From the NCBI RefSeq assembly GCF_009765825.1, contig NZ_LMUR01000020.1, forward strand, positions 257,894-321,893: a DNA stretch of 64,000 nucleotides, written 5' to 3'. The position numbers and the translations under genes were made by a program. The stretch comes from Granulicella sp. L60. GTDB lineage: Bacteria; Acidobacteriota; Terriglobia; Terriglobales; Acidobacteriaceae. The notes beneath the pieces are model-generated. The model ran no database searches. It was not told where the DNA came from and saw only the letters and a list, made by a program, of their open reading frames with translations. Numbering within the stretch: position 1 is the stretch's first letter; every line of letters begins with the position of its first letter. Below are positions 33,383 through 43,002 of the stretch, one piece after another.

Positions 33383-34947
33383 TTCGCACCTCCGGCGCTC
33401 TGCTTGGTCTGTGGGGCGGTCATGTTTGCGGCGGAGGCCTTTCGCTGTGGCGGAACGAAGTCGATCTGGGCGCTGGTGCGGTTGCTGTCGGTGAAGATCT
33501 TGTTGGCGACGCGGCGGACGTCGGCTTTGTTGACGGAGTCGATCTTGTCGAGCTGGCGGAAGAGTTCGCGCCAGTCGCCGAAGCGGGTTTGATACTCGGC
33601 TAGCTGGTGGGCTAGACCTTCATTGTCGCCGAGTCCGCGCAGGAGGTCGGCGCGGGCGCGGGTCTTGAAGCGTTCGAGCTCGGCGTCGGAGATGTCTTCG
33701 TTCTTCAGGCGGTCGAGCTCCTTATGGATGGCGGTGCGCATCTCGGCGGGGGTGTGGCCGGGCAGGGGGACGGCGTAGACGGCGAAGAGGCCGGGATATT
33801 TTTCGCCGGGAAATCCGCTGAAGCCCTGAGCCTCGGCGGCGATGGACTGGTCGCGGACGAGGGAGCGATAGAGGCGGGCGGTGCGGCCGTTGGAGAAGAT
33901 GTCGGTGATGGCGTCGTAGACGGAGTCGTCGGGGTCGCGGTAGTCGGGGCGGTGGTAGCCCTCGATGTAGAAGGGCTGGGTGGCTTCGCGGATGATGACG
34001 GACTTTTCGGCGACTTGTGGGGGCTCGACGGTGGTCATCGGCTCAGGCCTGGGGCCGCCGGGGATAGGAGAGAAGTAGTGCTCGAGGACGGGCATTGCGT
34101 CGGCGGCTTTGACGTCGCCTACGACGGCGATGACGATGTTTGCGGGGACGTAGTATTTTTCGTGGAAGGCGCTGGCCTCGGTGGCGGAGACCTGGCTGAT
34201 CTCGCTCTCCCAGCCTACGCCGGGGCGTCGGTAGGGGTGGGAGACGTAGGCGGTGGCGAGGAATTGCTCGATCATGCGGCCGGTGGGGGACGAGTCGACA
34301 CGCATGCGGCGCTCTTCCTGGACGACGTTGCGCTCCTTGTAGAACTCGCGCTCGACGGGCTGGCCGATGCGCTGGCTCTCGAGGTAGGCCCAGAGTTCGA
34401 GGCGGTTGGAGGGCATGCTCCAGAAGTACTGGGTGGAGTCTTCTTCGGTGGAGGCGTTGACGCCGACGGCTCCGTTCTCTTCGGCGATCTCGGAGAACTG
34501 GTTGGGGATGACGTACTTCTGCGCCGCGGCTTGAGCGTCTTCGAAGTCCTTGTGGAGTTCGGCGAGTTTGGCTGTGCTTTGGCCGACGCGCTTGCGGTAC
34601 TCGGCGTCGTAGGCGGCGTAGGTGGACTCGACTTTGGCGAGGGCTACTTTTTCGGCGGCGTAGTCGGTGGTGCCGATCTCGGTGGAGCCTTTGAAGGCCA
34701 TGTGCTCGAACATGTGGGCGAGGCCGCTGGCGCCCTGGGGATCGTCGGCTGAGCCGGCGTCGACGAGGGTGTAGAAGCTGAAGACGGGAGCTTCGGGCCG
34801 TTCGCAGACGATCAGGGTGAGGCCGTTGGGAAGGACTTTGATGGTGGTGCGTTTCTCAAAGCTTGCAAGATCCTGCGCGTTCGCTATCCAGCTCAACGCC
34901 ATCGCGCATAGTGCGACGGCGGCCACTCGACTTTTTACTCGAACCAA
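33379..34947 (-). CDS. M16-family zinc metallopeptidase, catalytic subunit
   Basis: 522 residues from a TTG at 34947 with GGAGG six bases upstream. This start gives a clean signal peptide (VRVKSRVAAVALCAMALSWI, ending ANAQ). A GTG at 35007 lacks both. The inverted zinc motif HMFEH lies near residue 76 in GLAHMFEHMAFKGS, and the third ligand is in GVNASTEEDSTQY near 160. It degrades peptides in the periplasm (PqqL-like or mitochondrial-processing-like family). Its stop overlaps the start of the inactive subunit by four bases. Confidence 0.92.
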   Translation of the reverse strand: MVRVKSRVAAVALCAMALSWIANAQDLASFEKRTTIKVLPNGLTLIVCERPEAPVFSFYTLVDAGSADDPQGASGLAHMFEHMAFKGSTEIGTTDYAAEKVALAKVESTYAAYDAEYRKRVGQSTAKLAELHKDFEDAQAAAQKYVIPNQFSEIAEENGAVGVNASTEEDSTQYFWSMPSNRLELWAYLESQRIGQPVEREFYKERNVVQEERRMRVDSSPTGRMIEQFLATAYVSHPYRRPGVGWESEISQVSATEASAFHEKYYVPANIVIAVVGDVKAADAMPVLEHYFSPIPGGPRPEPMTTVEPPQVAEKSVIIREATQPFYIEGYHRPDYRDPDDSVYDAITDIFSNGRTARLYRSLVRDQSIAAEAQGFSGFPGEKYPGLFAVYAVPLPGHTPAEMRTAIHKELDRLKNEDISDAELERFKTRARADLLRGLGDNEGLAHQLAEYQTRFGDWRELFRQLDKIDSVNKADVRRVANKIFTDSNRTSAQIDFVPPQRKASAANMTAPQTKQSAGGAK

Positions 34948-35006
34948 AGCTTTCCTCCATAATCTCTGCCAGAGATTCCAACTATACCGAAACCCGGGGG
35001 TGGCCA

Positions 35007-35648
35007 CTATTTGCTGCGGCCGAACAGAGTGCTGACTATATGACGTATGCCTCTGGCGATTGGTGAGAACCAGTTCTCAATTTCAGCTTTAATAGTTCCG
35101 ACGACGGCGTCGAGAAACTGCTGTTGCGTCCAGGCGTTTCGCGCCTCGCCGGGTCCGCGCCGGGTACAGTGTGCGGCGGCCTGGGTCCAGGCTCCGGTTT
35201 GGACGGCGGCGACGAGGTGGGGGAATCCTTTGAAGAGGCCGGCGGGGCCGAGGTTGTAGATCATGTCGAGGAGGGCGAGTTTGACGGCGTCGGGGAACTG
35301 GTCGTAGTGGGGGAACTCGGTGCGCAGGTCGGCCTCGAAGTTTGTGAGGACTGCGGTTAGTTTGTCGTCGATGGTCTGCTGGGCGAGTTCGAGTGAGGCG
35401 GGGGATTTGTAGAAGGCGGAGGCGTGGCCGGGAGGAAGTGCGTCCACGCGGGCGAACTCGGCGGCGATCTCCTGGGGTGTGGCTGCGCGTATGCCTACGA
35501 GGAAGGGAAGGGCTGCGGCGGCGCTTGCGTCCGGGAGCATGAGGCCGACGCCTACGGTGATCTTGCCTGCCGTGTCGCGATACATCCACGGGACACAGCC
35601 TTCAAACTGCTTTAGCTTGGTGAGCGATTGCTCTAGATAGTTCGCCAC
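35007..35648 (-). CDS. T4-type (GH24) lysozyme-like protein
   Basis: 213 residues. LKQFEGCVPWMYRDTAGKIT reproduces the T4 lysozyme catalytic spacing: Glu16, Asp25 and Thr31, equal to Glu11-Asp20-Thr26 in T4. Further family stretches are DAVKLALLDMIYNLG and TRRGPGEARNAW near the C-terminus. There is no signal peptide, and the C-terminal helix-rich tail is unusual. It probably cleaves peptidoglycan. Stand-alone copies occur in acidobacteria as domesticated phage endolysins or toxins of secretion systems. No phage genes lie nearby. Confidence 0.85.
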   Translation of the reverse strand: MANYLEQSLTKLKQFEGCVPWMYRDTAGKITVGVGLMLPDASAAAALPFLVGIRAATPQEIAAEFARVDALPPGHASAFYKSPASLELAQQTIDDKLTAVLTNFEADLRTEFPHYDQFPDAVKLALLDMIYNLGPAGLFKGFPHLVAAVQTGAWTQAAAHCTRRGPGEARNAWTQQQFLDAVVGTIKAEIENWFSPIARGIRHIVSTLFGRSK

Positions 35649-35757
35649 GATAGCGTCAGCCTAGCATGGCTGGTGGCGGTCTCAAATACCGCTTGTGGTG
35701 TGTAATGGTGAACTACTTGAGGCTGTAGTCGTCGAGGCCGGGAGATAATTCAAAGTA

Positions 35758-35771
35758 TCTACAAATGTAGA
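35758..35771. promoter_or_regulatory. Short palindrome upstream of the ROK gene
   Basis: TCTACA-AA-TGTAGA is an exact inverted repeat, 148 bases before the ROK start. It may be an operator, for example for autoregulation; nothing else supports it. Confidence 0.25.
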
Positions 35772-35918
35772 GTTCAGGTGTTATAAAGTTTCGTCATCAA
35801 AAATGCCAGGTAGCCGTCAGTCCACTTGCGAACTGTAGATTGCCATAACAAAGCGCACGTAGAGAAGTATTTCATTCATTCACAGACGCATCATTTTTAG
35901 CCTAACGGAAGCTCATTC

Positions 35919-37091
35919 ATGCCTACCAGTTCCTCGTCACGGTTCACATTCACCCGGCGCCAGAGTGCTTCGAACAAGACGCCGCGCATGATCAATCGGA
36001 ATCTTGTGTTCAACCTGATCCGAACGCGGCAGCCGCTCTCGCGTGCCGATCTTGCGAGGGTGTCGGGGCTGCAGCGGAGCACGGTCTCGCTGATTGTTGA
36101 GGACCTGATCAAGGACAGGTGGATTCTGGAGGGCTCGACGGGGAGGCTGCCGCGTGGACGGAGGCCGACGTTTCTTGAACTGAACCACCAGCGGGCTGTG
36201 ATTGCGTTGGATATTCATCCGTCACAGACTACGGTGGCGGTAACGGATCTTGGCGGCAAGATCGTTGCGCAAAACGTGGTGCAGCTGCCGGTGGATGAGA
36301 ATAAGGCGATTCAGGCGATCGTCGCGGCGATTAATAAGATGATCGCGGCGCATAGTGATAAGTCGTTCGATGGTATTGGGATCAGTCTTCCGGGTCGTGC
36401 GGATCCGAGGCTGGAGAAGTTGATCTTCGCTCCGAATCTGAACTGGCCGGCGGCGAGTATCAAGTCGCGGATTCAGAAGGCCACGGGACTGCGGGTGGAG
36501 ATGGACAATGTGGCGAATGCGTGCGCGTTGTCCGAGGTGTGGTTTGGCGACAGCGATGGGCTGCACGATCTGGTGGTGGTGAACGTTTCTGAGGGGATTG
36601 GGACGGGGATCTTCGCGAATGGACAGCTGCTGCGTGGCTCGAATGGTATGGCGGGGGAGTTTGGACATGTGCAGATGGATACCGGAGGGCCGCTGTGTGG
36701 ATGCGGCAGCCGAGGCTGCTGGGAGACGGTGGGGTCGAACCGGGCGGGGCTTCGCTACTACGAGGAGATCAGCGGGGGGGCGGCTCCGTCGAGCTTTGCG
36801 GCGCTGGTGAAGATGGCGCAGGCGGACGATGCGAGTGCGGTGAAGGCGGTGGATAAGATGTCGTCGTTTCTGGGGCGTGGACTGCGGATGATTGCGTCGG
36901 CACTGGCGCCTAGCGAGATTGTGATCGTCGGCGATATTACGACGGCGTGGTACATGTTCGGGCCTGTGGTTGAGGGGGAGCTGAGGCAGAATGCGCTCTC
37001 GAAGGAGCCGAGGCTGAGGCCGTCGTTTGAAGGCAATACGGCGCGGCTGCGGAGCGCAGTGGCGCTGGTGATGAACGGCAGCCTGGTCTGA
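35919..37091 (+). CDS. ROK-family transcriptional regulator (NagC/XylR type)
   Basis: 390 residues. N-terminal winged helix (LIRTRQPLSRADLARVSGLQ, then STVSLIVEDLI) followed by a ROK sugar-kinase-like domain with ALDIHPSQTTVAV, GIGISLPGRADP, and the zinc site in GEFGHVQMD with CGCGSRGCWET. The phosphate-binding DxGxT motif is altered, as in regulators rather than kinases. It likely senses a sugar or sugar phosphate; the target genes are unknown. Neighbouring genes are not sugar genes, so it may act at a distance. Confidence 0.9.
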   Translation: MPTSSSSRFTFTRRQSASNKTPRMINRNLVFNLIRTRQPLSRADLARVSGLQRSTVSLIVEDLIKDRWILEGSTGRLPRGRRPTFLELNHQRAVIALDIHPSQTTVAVTDLGGKIVAQNVVQLPVDENKAIQAIVAAINKMIAAHSDKSFDGIGISLPGRADPRLEKLIFAPNLNWPAASIKSRIQKATGLRVEMDNVANACALSEVWFGDSDGLHDLVVVNVSEGIGTGIFANGQLLRGSNGMAGEFGHVQMDTGGPLCGCGSRGCWETVGSNRAGLRYYEEISGGAAPSSFAALVKMAQADDASAVKAVDKMSSFLGRGLRMIASALAPSEIVIVGDITTAWYMFGPVVEGELRQNALSKEPRLRPSFEGNTARLRSAVALVMNGSLV

Positions 37092-37261
37092 GAGAGTACG
37101 GTCTGGATTCCAACTAAAGCTACTTTGGTCGGTGGCGTTCGCTTTTCTAAGTGAGGCGAGTGACCTCGAGCGGTGCTGTGTCCGGGGCTTCGTGTTCAGG
37201 TATGGATGTGAAGGTGATCGTCTATTAAATCAATTGCTTGGAGAATTGACGGAGAGTTGAC

Positions 37262-37291
37262 TTGACCAAATGAATGGTCATTCAGTATGCT
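37262..37291 (+). promoter_or_regulatory. Promoter with embedded TGAATG-CATTCA operator, fadNAE operon
   Basis: -35 TTGACC (37262-37267) and -10 TATGCT (37286-37291) are 18 bases apart. Between them lies TGAATGGTCATTCA (37271-37284), a perfect palindrome with a two-base spacer. A repressor there would block RNA polymerase. The arms are the same as those of the FadR operator of Bacillus subtilis (TetR family, released by long-chain acyl-CoA). No fadR gene lies next to it; the nearest TetR gene, at 28945, is of another subgroup. Confidence 0.7.
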
Positions 37292-37330
37292 TCGCTTCGT
37301 TCGGGTATATTGCCCGCCGGAGCCTGCATC

Positions 37331-39820
37331 ATGCCGCCCATCACCACCGTTTCCACGTCGATTCACAAGAGACAGATCAATAAGGTCGCCGTTCTTGGAG
37401 CGGGAACCATGGGCTCGCGGATCGCCGCACACATCGCAAATGCCGGGCTGCCGGTGGTACTTTTGGACATTGTTCCGCCGGGTACAAGCGCCGATGCGCC
37501 GAAGCAGGAGCGCAACAAATTTTTGCTGTCCGCAATGGATGGATTGAAGAAGTCGAAGCCTGCGGCGTTTTATACGCCAGAGAGTGCGCGACTGATTACG
37601 ATCGGCAACTTCGACGATGATCTTGCGCTGATCGCTGATTGCGACTGGATCATCGAAGTGGTCGCGGAGAACCTTGATATCAAGCGTGCGCTGCTGGAGA
37701 AGGTGCAGCAGCATCGCCGTCCGGACTCGATTATTACGAGCAACACCAGCGGTCTTCCGATTCACAGGATCGTGGAAGGCATGCCGATGGAGCTGCGACG
37801 TCGCTGGTTTGGCACACACTTCTTCAATCCGCCACGGTACATGCGGCTGCTGGAGGTGATTGCTACGCCGGACTCCGATGTGGCCGATATGGCTGCGGTG
37901 GAGCACTTCTGCGATGTGCGTCTGGGTAAGGCGATTGTGCATGCGCATGACACGCCGAATTTTATTGCGAACCGCATCGGCACGTTTTCGATGGGGAATG
38001 CGATCCGGCTGATGCAGGAGCAGGGGCTGACGATTGAAGAGGTGGATACGCTGACGGGCTCTCCGCTGGGCTGGCCGAAGACGGGGACGTTTCGGCTGGG
38101 AGATATGGTGGGGGTCGATGTGCTCGCGCATGTGGCGATGAACTTTGCAGCGCAGGCGGCGAAGATCAACGACGAGCGGGCGGAGGTGACGCTGGCTCCG
38201 TTCATCGGCAAGATGCTGGAGAAGAAGTGGCTGGGCGACAAGACGGGCCAGGGGTTCTACAAGAAGGAGGGCAAGGACGCGGAGGGTCGCGATCTGCGCC
38301 ACGTTCTAGACTGGCAGACGCTGGATTACAAGCAGAGCATGCGTCCTAAATTCCCGGCGATTGAGATGGCGAAGAATGTGGAGTCGACGGCGGTACGCAT
38401 TCCTCAGCTTCTCCATGCCGATGCCAGTAAGGATAAGGCTGCGGGGTTCTACTGGCCTCTGCTGACGGAGCTCTTTACCTACAGTGCGAATCGCTTGCCC
38501 GAGATTGCGGACAATATTGTTGAGATCGATCAGGCGATGAAGACCGGTTTCAACTGGGAGCTTGGGCCGTTCGAGATGTTCGATGCTGCGGGCGTTCGTG
38601 CGACGACGGAGAAGGTTCGTGCGGGTGGGGGTTCAGTCTCGGCAAATGTGGAGAAGCTTCTGGCTTATGCGGATGCGCATGGCGAGGCCAATCCTAGCTG
38701 GTATAAGGATGATGCTTCGGTGCCGTCGGGGCGCCTCTTCTTCGATCCGGTGACGAGCACGTACAAGTCGGTGGTTACGGCGGAGGGAGTGACATCGCTT
38801 GCGGTCATCAAGAAGGCGAAGGGTGTGGTGAAGAAAAATCCTGGTGCTTCGGTGGTCGATTTAGGCGACGGCGTGGCGGCGATTGAGCTTCACTCCAAGA
38901 TGAATGCGCTGGGAGACGATATCGTCCGATTGATTACGCAGACGCTGAAGCCTTCGAGCGATACGGTCGGTAACTTTGAGGCGTTTGTCATCACTGGCGA
39001 CTCTGCGAACTTCTCGGTCGGCGCAAATTTGATGCAGCTTCTGCTCGGTATCCAGGAGGAGGAGTGGGACGAGGTGGAGATGGCTGTTCGCGCGTTCCAG
39101 AATATGACGCAGGCGATCAAGTTTTGTCCGCGTCCGGTGGTGGTTGCGCCGTATGGCATGTGTCTTGGCGGAGGTGTCGAGATCTCGCTTCATGCTGCTG
39201 CGCGGCAGCCTCATGCAGAGTTGTATATGGGATTGGTGGAGGCTGGCGTTGGACTGATTCCGGGCGGGGGCGGTTGCAAGGAGATGACCATTCGGAGCGT
39301 TGAGGCGGGATCGAGTATTCGTCCGGACGCGCGCGGCGAGGGAGTGGAGATCTTTGAGGCGTTGAAGAAGAACTTCGAGACGATTGCGATGGCGAAGGTT
39401 TCGACCTCTGCTGCGGAGGCTCGTTCGATGGGATTTTTTAGAGCGTCGGACACCGTCACGATGAACCGTGAACGTCTTTTGATCGATGCGAAGTTGAAGG
39501 CGCGAGCCATCGCGGATGCTGGATATAGCGCGCCTGTACCGCGCATGGATATTGCTGCTCCGGGAGAGAATGCGCTGGCGACGTTGAAGCTGGCTGTGTG
39601 GACGATGCGCGAGGGGCAGTACATCTCCGAGCACGACGCCAAGATTGCGAACTGGGTGGCGTATGCGCTCTGCGGGGGGAAGGTGACACCGGGTACGGCG
39701 GTTACGGAACAGTATCTGCTTGATCTCGAACGTGAGGCGTTCTTGAGCCTATGCGGAGAGAAGAAGACGCAGGAACGAATCGCCTTCACGTTAAAGACAG
39801 GGAAGCCGTTGAGGAATTAG
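37331..39820 (+). CDS. fadN: 3-hydroxyacyl-CoA dehydrogenase / enoyl-CoA hydratase fusion
   Basis: Performs the hydratase and dehydrogenase steps of fatty-acid beta-oxidation. 829 residues. The dehydrogenase comes first: NAD motif GAGTMG at 23-28, SNTSGL near 137, the catalytic His in [11 protein letters not shown] near 160. The hydratase is C-terminal (about 510-720) with the oxyanion turns in [14 protein letters not shown] and [15 protein letters not shown]. This order is that of Bacillus FadN, the reverse of E. coli FadB. The ATG at 37331 has GGAG eight bases upstream; an ATG at 37274 lies inside the operator and is rejected. It is the first gene of a three-gene operon. Confidence 0.93.
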   Translation: MPPITTVSTSIHKRQINKVAVLGAGTMGSRIAAHIANAGLPVVLLDIVPPGTSADAPKQERNKFLLSAMDGLKKSKPAAFYTPESARLITIGNFDDDLALIADCDWIIEVVAENLDIKRALLEKVQQHRRPDSIITSNTSGLPIHRIVEGMPMELRRRWFGTHFFNPPRYMRLLEVIATPDSDVADMAAVEHFCDVRLGKAIVHAHDTPNFIANRIGTFSMGNAIRLMQEQGLTIEEVDTLTGSPLGWPKTGTFRLGDMVGVDVLAHVAMNFAAQAAKINDERAEVTLAPFIGKMLEKKWLGDKTGQGFYKKEGKDAEGRDLRHVLDWQTLDYKQSMRPKFPAIEMAKNVESTAVRIPQLLHADASKDKAAGFYWPLLTELFTYSANRLPEIADNIVEIDQAMKTGFNWELGPFEMFDAAGVRATTEKVRAGGGSVSANVEKLLAYADAHGEANPSWYKDDASVPSGRLFFDPVTSTYKSVVTAEGVTSLAVIKKAKGVVKKNPGASVVDLGDGVAAIELHSKMNALGDDIVRLITQTLKPSSDTVGNFEAFVITGDSANFSVGANLMQLLLGIQEEEWDEVEMAVRAFQNMTQAIKFCPRPVVVAPYGMCLGGGVEISLHAAARQPHAELYMGLVEAGVGLIPGGGGCKEMTIRSVEAGSSIRPDARGEGVEIFEALKKNFETIAMAKVSTSAAEARSMGFFRASDTVTMNRERLLIDAKLKARAIADAGYSAPVPRMDIAAPGENALATLKLAVWTMREGQYISEHDAKIANWVAYALCGGKVTPGTAVTEQYLLDLEREAFLSLCGEKKTQERIAFTLKTGKPLRN

Positions 39821-39908
39821 TGACTGGCATTTCGTCTGGTCTTACTGCATGTGTCTAACCGTTACGTCTTCGGGCGAAGAGCCTGGAGTTAGATTTGAGG
39901 AGTTAGTT

Positions 39909-41087
39909 ATGAGAGAAGTCATCATCGCATCTGCTGTACGTACTGCCGTAGGAAAGGCGCCACGCGGCACACTTCGGACAACCCGGCCGGACGATCTTGC
40001 TGCCTTTGCGATCAACGGTGCGCTGGATCGTGTTCCGCAGCTTGATAAGTCTGAGATTGAGGATGTGATCCTTGGCTGCGCCATGCCCGAAGCTGAGCAA
40101 GGAATGAACGTCGCGCGGGTTGCGAGCTTTCGCGCGGGTCTTCCGATCACGACTGCCGGGATGACTATCAATCGCTACTGCGCATCGGGTCTGCAGTCGA
40201 TTGCACTGGCTGCGGATCGTATTCGGAGCGGCGGGGCGGATGTCATCGTTGCAGGCGGGACCGAAAGCATGTCCTATGTTCCCTTTGGCGGTAACAAGAT
40301 CTCAGTCAATCCGTGGCTGGTGGATAACTATCCGGGATCGTACATGTCCATGGGGTTGACTGCAGAACGAGTTGCGAGCCACTACGGCATTACGCGGGAA
40401 CAGATGGATCAGTTTTCGTATGAGAGCCATCAGAAGGCGCTCGCCGCGATTGCCTCAAACAAGTTTGAAGATGAGATTGTTCCGATTACCGTTACAAGCT
40501 CTACACCGAATGGAAAAGGTAAGACGAAGTCGGTCGATACGACGTTTAAACAGGATGAAGGACCCCGCGCAGATACCTCATTAGAGGCTTTGGCGAAACT
40601 TAAGCCTGTCTTTCATGCGAAGGGAACGGTGACGGCGGGAAATTCGAGTCAGACCTCGGATGGAGCGGCTGCGGCTGTGGTGATGTCGGCAGAGAGGGCT
40701 GCACAACTTGGTATCAAGCCGATGGCGAAGTTCGTTGCGTTTGCTTACGCTGGCTGCGATCCAGAAGAGATGGGCATCGGACCGATTCATGCTATCCCGA
40801 AGGTGCTCAAGATGGCTGGCCTGTCGTTGGAGGATATCGATTTGTTTGAGCTGAACGAGGCGTTTGCAGCGCAGTCGCTTGCGGTGTTGAAGGTGCTTGG
40901 CATCGACGGGGCGAAGGTAAATGTGAATGGTGGAGCTATCGCTTTGGGGCATCCGCTTGGGTGCACCGGCGCTAAGCTGACGGCGACTCTTCTGCGTGAG
41001 ATGCCTCGACGGAATGCTAAGTACGGCATTGTGACGATGTGCGTTGGTGGTGGCATGGGCGCTGCGGGGATCTATGAGGCTCTGTAA
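39909..41087 (+). CDS. fadA: Acetyl-CoA acyltransferase (3-ketoacyl-CoA thiolase)
   Basis: Final thiolytic step of beta-oxidation. 392 residues, the family norm, from the ATG at 39909 with GAGGAG nearby. The nucleophilic Cys lies in [11 protein letters not shown] near residue 90. The catalytic His of the NEAFA region is ELNEAFAAQ near 318, [15 protein letters not shown] near 345, and the second Cys is in [13 protein letters not shown] near 378. It lies 88 bases after fadN and 56 bases before the acyl-CoA dehydrogenase gene, in the same order as Bacillus fadNAE. Confidence 0.95.
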   Translation: MREVIIASAVRTAVGKAPRGTLRTTRPDDLAAFAINGALDRVPQLDKSEIEDVILGCAMPEAEQGMNVARVASFRAGLPITTAGMTINRYCASGLQSIALAADRIRSGGADVIVAGGTESMSYVPFGGNKISVNPWLVDNYPGSYMSMGLTAERVASHYGITREQMDQFSYESHQKALAAIASNKFEDEIVPITVTSSTPNGKGKTKSVDTTFKQDEGPRADTSLEALAKLKPVFHAKGTVTAGNSSQTSDGAAAAVVMSAERAAQLGIKPMAKFVAFAYAGCDPEEMGIGPIHAIPKVLKMAGLSLEDIDLFELNEAFAAQSLAVLKVLGIDGAKVNVNGGAIALGHPLGCTGAKLTATLLREMPRRNAKYGIVTMCVGGGMGAAGIYEAL

Positions 41088-41143
41088 TACGGTGGAGCAG
41101 CTACACGTTATGAATTTAGCTTCGAGAATGTTGAGGTAGACCA

Positions 41144-42961
41144 ATGGCAACGATGACGACACCAGTCACAGACACGAGAAGAATCTCCGGCGGAGGTTTC
41201 CTGATCGAAGAGATTACGCCGTCGGACTGTTTTTTTCCGGAAGACTTTACCGATGAGCAAAAGCAAATTGCAGAGATAACAGCGAACTTCGCCATCAAGG
41301 AGATCATGCCTGCCTCGGATCAGATCGAGGCAAAGGACTTTTCCGTGACTCGTCGACTGCTGAAAGAAGCTGCAGATCTTGGCCTCACGGCGATAGACAT
41401 CCCGGAGGAGTACGGTGGCCTCGAGATGGATAAGGTGACCTCGGCGTTGGTTGCGGAGAATATCTCGAAGCAGGCGAGCTTCTCGGTTGCGTTTTCGGCA
41501 CATGTGGGAATCGGGACGCTTCCGTTGGTTTGGTATGGCACCGATGCGCAGAAGAGGAAGTATCTGCCGAAGATTGCATCAGGTGAGATCGTGTCGGCGT
41601 ATGCATTGTCGGAGTCTACGAGCGGCTCGGATGCTGTGAATGCGCGGACGCGGGCGGTGTTGTCCACCGATGGAAAGACCTATACGTTAAACGGCGAAAA
41701 GATGTGGATCTCGAACGCGGGGTTTGCGGATCTTTTTACTGTCTTCGCGAAGTGCGCTATTCCGGATGGGCCGGATGCGGGTAAAGAGAAGCTGACGGCA
41801 TTTCTGATCGAGCGTGGAACGCCCGGTTTCACGAACGGCAAAGAGGAGCACAAGCTTGGTATTCGCGGAAGCTCGACCTGTCCGCTGATTCTGACGGATT
41901 GCGTAATCCCGGTTGAGAACCTTCTCGGCGAAGTTGGCAAGGGGCATCACATTGCGTTCAATATCCTGAACGTCGGACGTTACAAGCTTGGGAATGCTGC
42001 GATTGGTGGCGGTCGTATGGCACTCAACAATGGGATTCGCTATGCCATCGATCGCAAGGCGTTCGGCAAGTCGATCTCGGAGTTTGGGCTGATCCAGGAG
42101 AAGATCGCGAACTGTGCGACCGGCATCTTTGTTGGGGAATCGGTTTGCTATCGCACTGTGGGCTTGATCGATAAGGCGCTGGCCGGTGTCGACAAGAACG
42201 ATACGAAGGAGATTCAGAAGAGGATTGAGAACTATGCTGTCGAGTGTTCCATCGTCAAAGTATGGGCGAGCGAGATGCTCGACATGGTGGTGGACGAGGT
42301 GCTGCAGATCTTCGCGGGCTATGGCTATGTTGAAGAGTATCCGGCAGAGCGCGCTTATCGCGATGCTCGTATTAACAGGATCTTCGAGGGCACTAATGAG
42401 ATCAATCGGCTTATCATCACAGGCTGGCTGATGAAGTCGGCGATGAGCGGCAAGCTTGCGCTGATGCCGGCGATCAAGAAGCTGATGGAAGAGGTGATAT
42501 CGGGGCCGAGCGAGAAAATTGAGCGTGAGGGTGCATTGGCGGATGAGCTCAACCTACTGGCTAACGCGAAGAAGCTGACACTGTTCGTTGCAGGGGCCGC
42601 GACGCAGAAGTACATGGCACAGATCGCCGAGGAGCAAGAGGTCATGGGAGCGATCGCCGACATGATCATCGAGGTCTTCGCTATGGAGAGCGCTATCCTG
42701 CGTGCGGAGAAGATTGCCGATGGACAGCCCGCTGTGGCGTCTGCAGTTCCTGTCGCGATGGCTCGTATCTATGCCGATAAAGCGATGTCTACTATCGAGC
42801 TTGCTGCGCGCAAGGTTATCGCGGCTGTGGCGGAGGGTGATGCGCTGCGAACGCAACTGACGATTCTGCGCAGACTGGCTAAGCATGATTCAGCCGATAC
42901 GATTAGCTTGCGGCGTGTAGTGGCGCGGCACGTGATCAAAGCAGGGAAGTACAGTATGTAA
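41144..42961 (+). CDS. fadE: Acyl-CoA dehydrogenase, long form
   Basis: First, FAD-dependent oxidation of acyl-CoA in beta-oxidation. 605 residues, similar to the VLCAD/Bacillus FadE class (about 590). FAD/substrate motifs are YALSESTSGSDAVNARTRA near residue 154 and KMWISNAGFAD near 186. The catalytic Glu is in RIFEGTNEINRL near 412. The extra C-terminal 170 residues are helical, as in VLCAD-type enzymes. It is the last gene of the operon. The electron acceptor (ETF) genes are not in the window. Confidence 0.94.
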   Translation: MATMTTPVTDTRRISGGGFLIEEITPSDCFFPEDFTDEQKQIAEITANFAIKEIMPASDQIEAKDFSVTRRLLKEAADLGLTAIDIPEEYGGLEMDKVTSALVAENISKQASFSVAFSAHVGIGTLPLVWYGTDAQKRKYLPKIASGEIVSAYALSESTSGSDAVNARTRAVLSTDGKTYTLNGEKMWISNAGFADLFTVFAKCAIPDGPDAGKEKLTAFLIERGTPGFTNGKEEHKLGIRGSSTCPLILTDCVIPVENLLGEVGKGHHIAFNILNVGRYKLGNAAIGGGRMALNNGIRYAIDRKAFGKSISEFGLIQEKIANCATGIFVGESVCYRTVGLIDKALAGVDKNDTKEIQKRIENYAVECSIVKVWASEMLDMVVDEVLQIFAGYGYVEEYPAERAYRDARINRIFEGTNEINRLIITGWLMKSAMSGKLALMPAIKKLMEEVISGPSEKIEREGALADELNLLANAKKLTLFVAGAATQKYMAQIAEEQEVMGAIADMIIEVFAMESAILRAEKIADGQPAVASAVPVAMARIYADKAMSTIELAARKVIAAVAEGDALRTQLTILRRLAKHDSADTISLRRVVARHVIKAGKYSM

Positions 42962-43002
42962 GTGAAAATGTTACATAATTTGGTTGTTACAAAGTTTGCG
43001 GC

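Noticed and set aside
31856-33592. Long plus-strand open frame opposite the M16 protease genes
   Set aside because: Its translation is a Gly/Asp/Val-rich shadow of a high-GC gene with a signal peptide and domains on the other strand; no family similarity or ribosome site.
35007-35648. Lysozyme as evidence of a prophage
   Set aside because: No holin, tail, capsid, terminase or integrase genes nearby; flanked by ordinary chromosomal genes.
37274-37330. Upstream ATG for fadN
   Set aside because: It lies within the operator/-10 region and would put the transcript start inside the coding sequence; 37331 has a proper ribosome site.
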